Of a stretch of DNA of 6,166 bases, positions 6,119 to 6,166 are shown one piece after another; position 1 is the first letter of the stretch; each line of letters opens with the position of its first letter. Under the pieces are notes generated by a model that had not been told where the DNA came from, made no database searches, and saw only the letters and a program-made list of their open reading frames with translations. The position numbers were made by a program, and so were the translations under genes. Source of the DNA: Candidatus Bathyarchaeota archaeon (GTDB lineage Archaea; Thermoproteota; Bathyarchaeia; TCS64); assembly GCA_937877765.1 (NCBI GenBank), contig CALGBN010000549.1:1-6166 (forward strand). Reading direction: 5' to 3'.

Positions 6119-6166
6119 CTGTCTCTTATACACATCTCCGAGCCCACGAGACCTCTCTACATCTCG
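6119..6166. other. Illumina Nextera i7 adapter contamination
   Basis: The final 48 bases are synthetic. Positions 6119-6137 are the 19-base Tn5 mosaic end CTGTCTCTTATACACATCT, 6138-6152 are CCGAGCCCACGAGAC (remainder of the read-2-side adapter), 6153-6160 are CTCTCTAC (the N707 index as read) and 6161-6166 are ATCTCG, the start of the P7 flank. The order and spacing match the tagmentation adapter read through from a short insert. The 'CT' at 6119-6120 could by chance also be genomic, so the boundary is uncertain by a base or two. Confidence 0.98.

Noticed and set aside
6119..6137. Possible natural transposon end
   Set aside because: The 19-base mosaic end is followed by the exact Nextera arm, index and P7 bases, so it is synthetic adapter.

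Overview
The window looks like one end of a draft metagenome contig from an uncultivated archaeon. Four observations support archaea. TATA-like octamers lie about 25-27 bases upstream of several start codons, so their transcripts would be leaderless or nearly so. The one tightly coupled downstream gene instead has a perfect AGGAGG ribosome binding site. Arg is mostly AGA/AGG and Ile often ATA. The gene content also fits: a corrinoid-type methyltransferase, zinc-ribbon membrane proteins and a small Cys-rich protein of a type common in archaea and anaerobes. The lineage cannot be fixed from sequence alone; an Asgard (for example Thorarchaeia) or Bathyarchaeia-like genome is only a guess.

Layout. 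Positions 2-877 (+) hold the 3' part of an AT-rich gene for a concanavalin-A/LamG-like protein, closed by three in-frame stops. Positions 952-3805 (+) hold three genes of ordinary composition: a URO-D/MtaA-type methyltransferase, a small VOC (glyoxalase-fold) protein and a class C beta-lactamase-fold serine hydrolase. They are separated by gaps of about 30 bases, each gap carrying a possible TATA box. Positions 3807-5353 (-) hold three convergent genes: a zinc-ribbon two-pass membrane protein, a zinc-ribbon RDD membrane protein coupled to it, and a 49-residue eight-cysteine protein (DUF6485-like). Positions 5509-6118 (+) hold a GNAT acetyltransferase cut off by the contig end.

The last 48 bases (6119-6166) are not genomic. 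They are Illumina Nextera adapter: the 19-base mosaic end, the rest of the i7-side adapter, an 8-base index matching N707, and the start of the P7 flank. The final gene is therefore truncated artificially and its last codons are adapter.

How the genes work together. Only the zinc-ribbon pair shows firm linkage: a 3-base gap, a ribosome binding site inside the upstream gene, and the same N-terminal zinc-ribbon architecture. The methyltransferase, VOC and hydrolase genes are co-directional but may each have a promoter, so a shared pathway is not shown. The AT-rich first gene differs sharply in composition and may belong to a mobile or viral element whose edge lies near 880-950. I see no tRNA, rRNA, CRISPR array, transposase or integrase.
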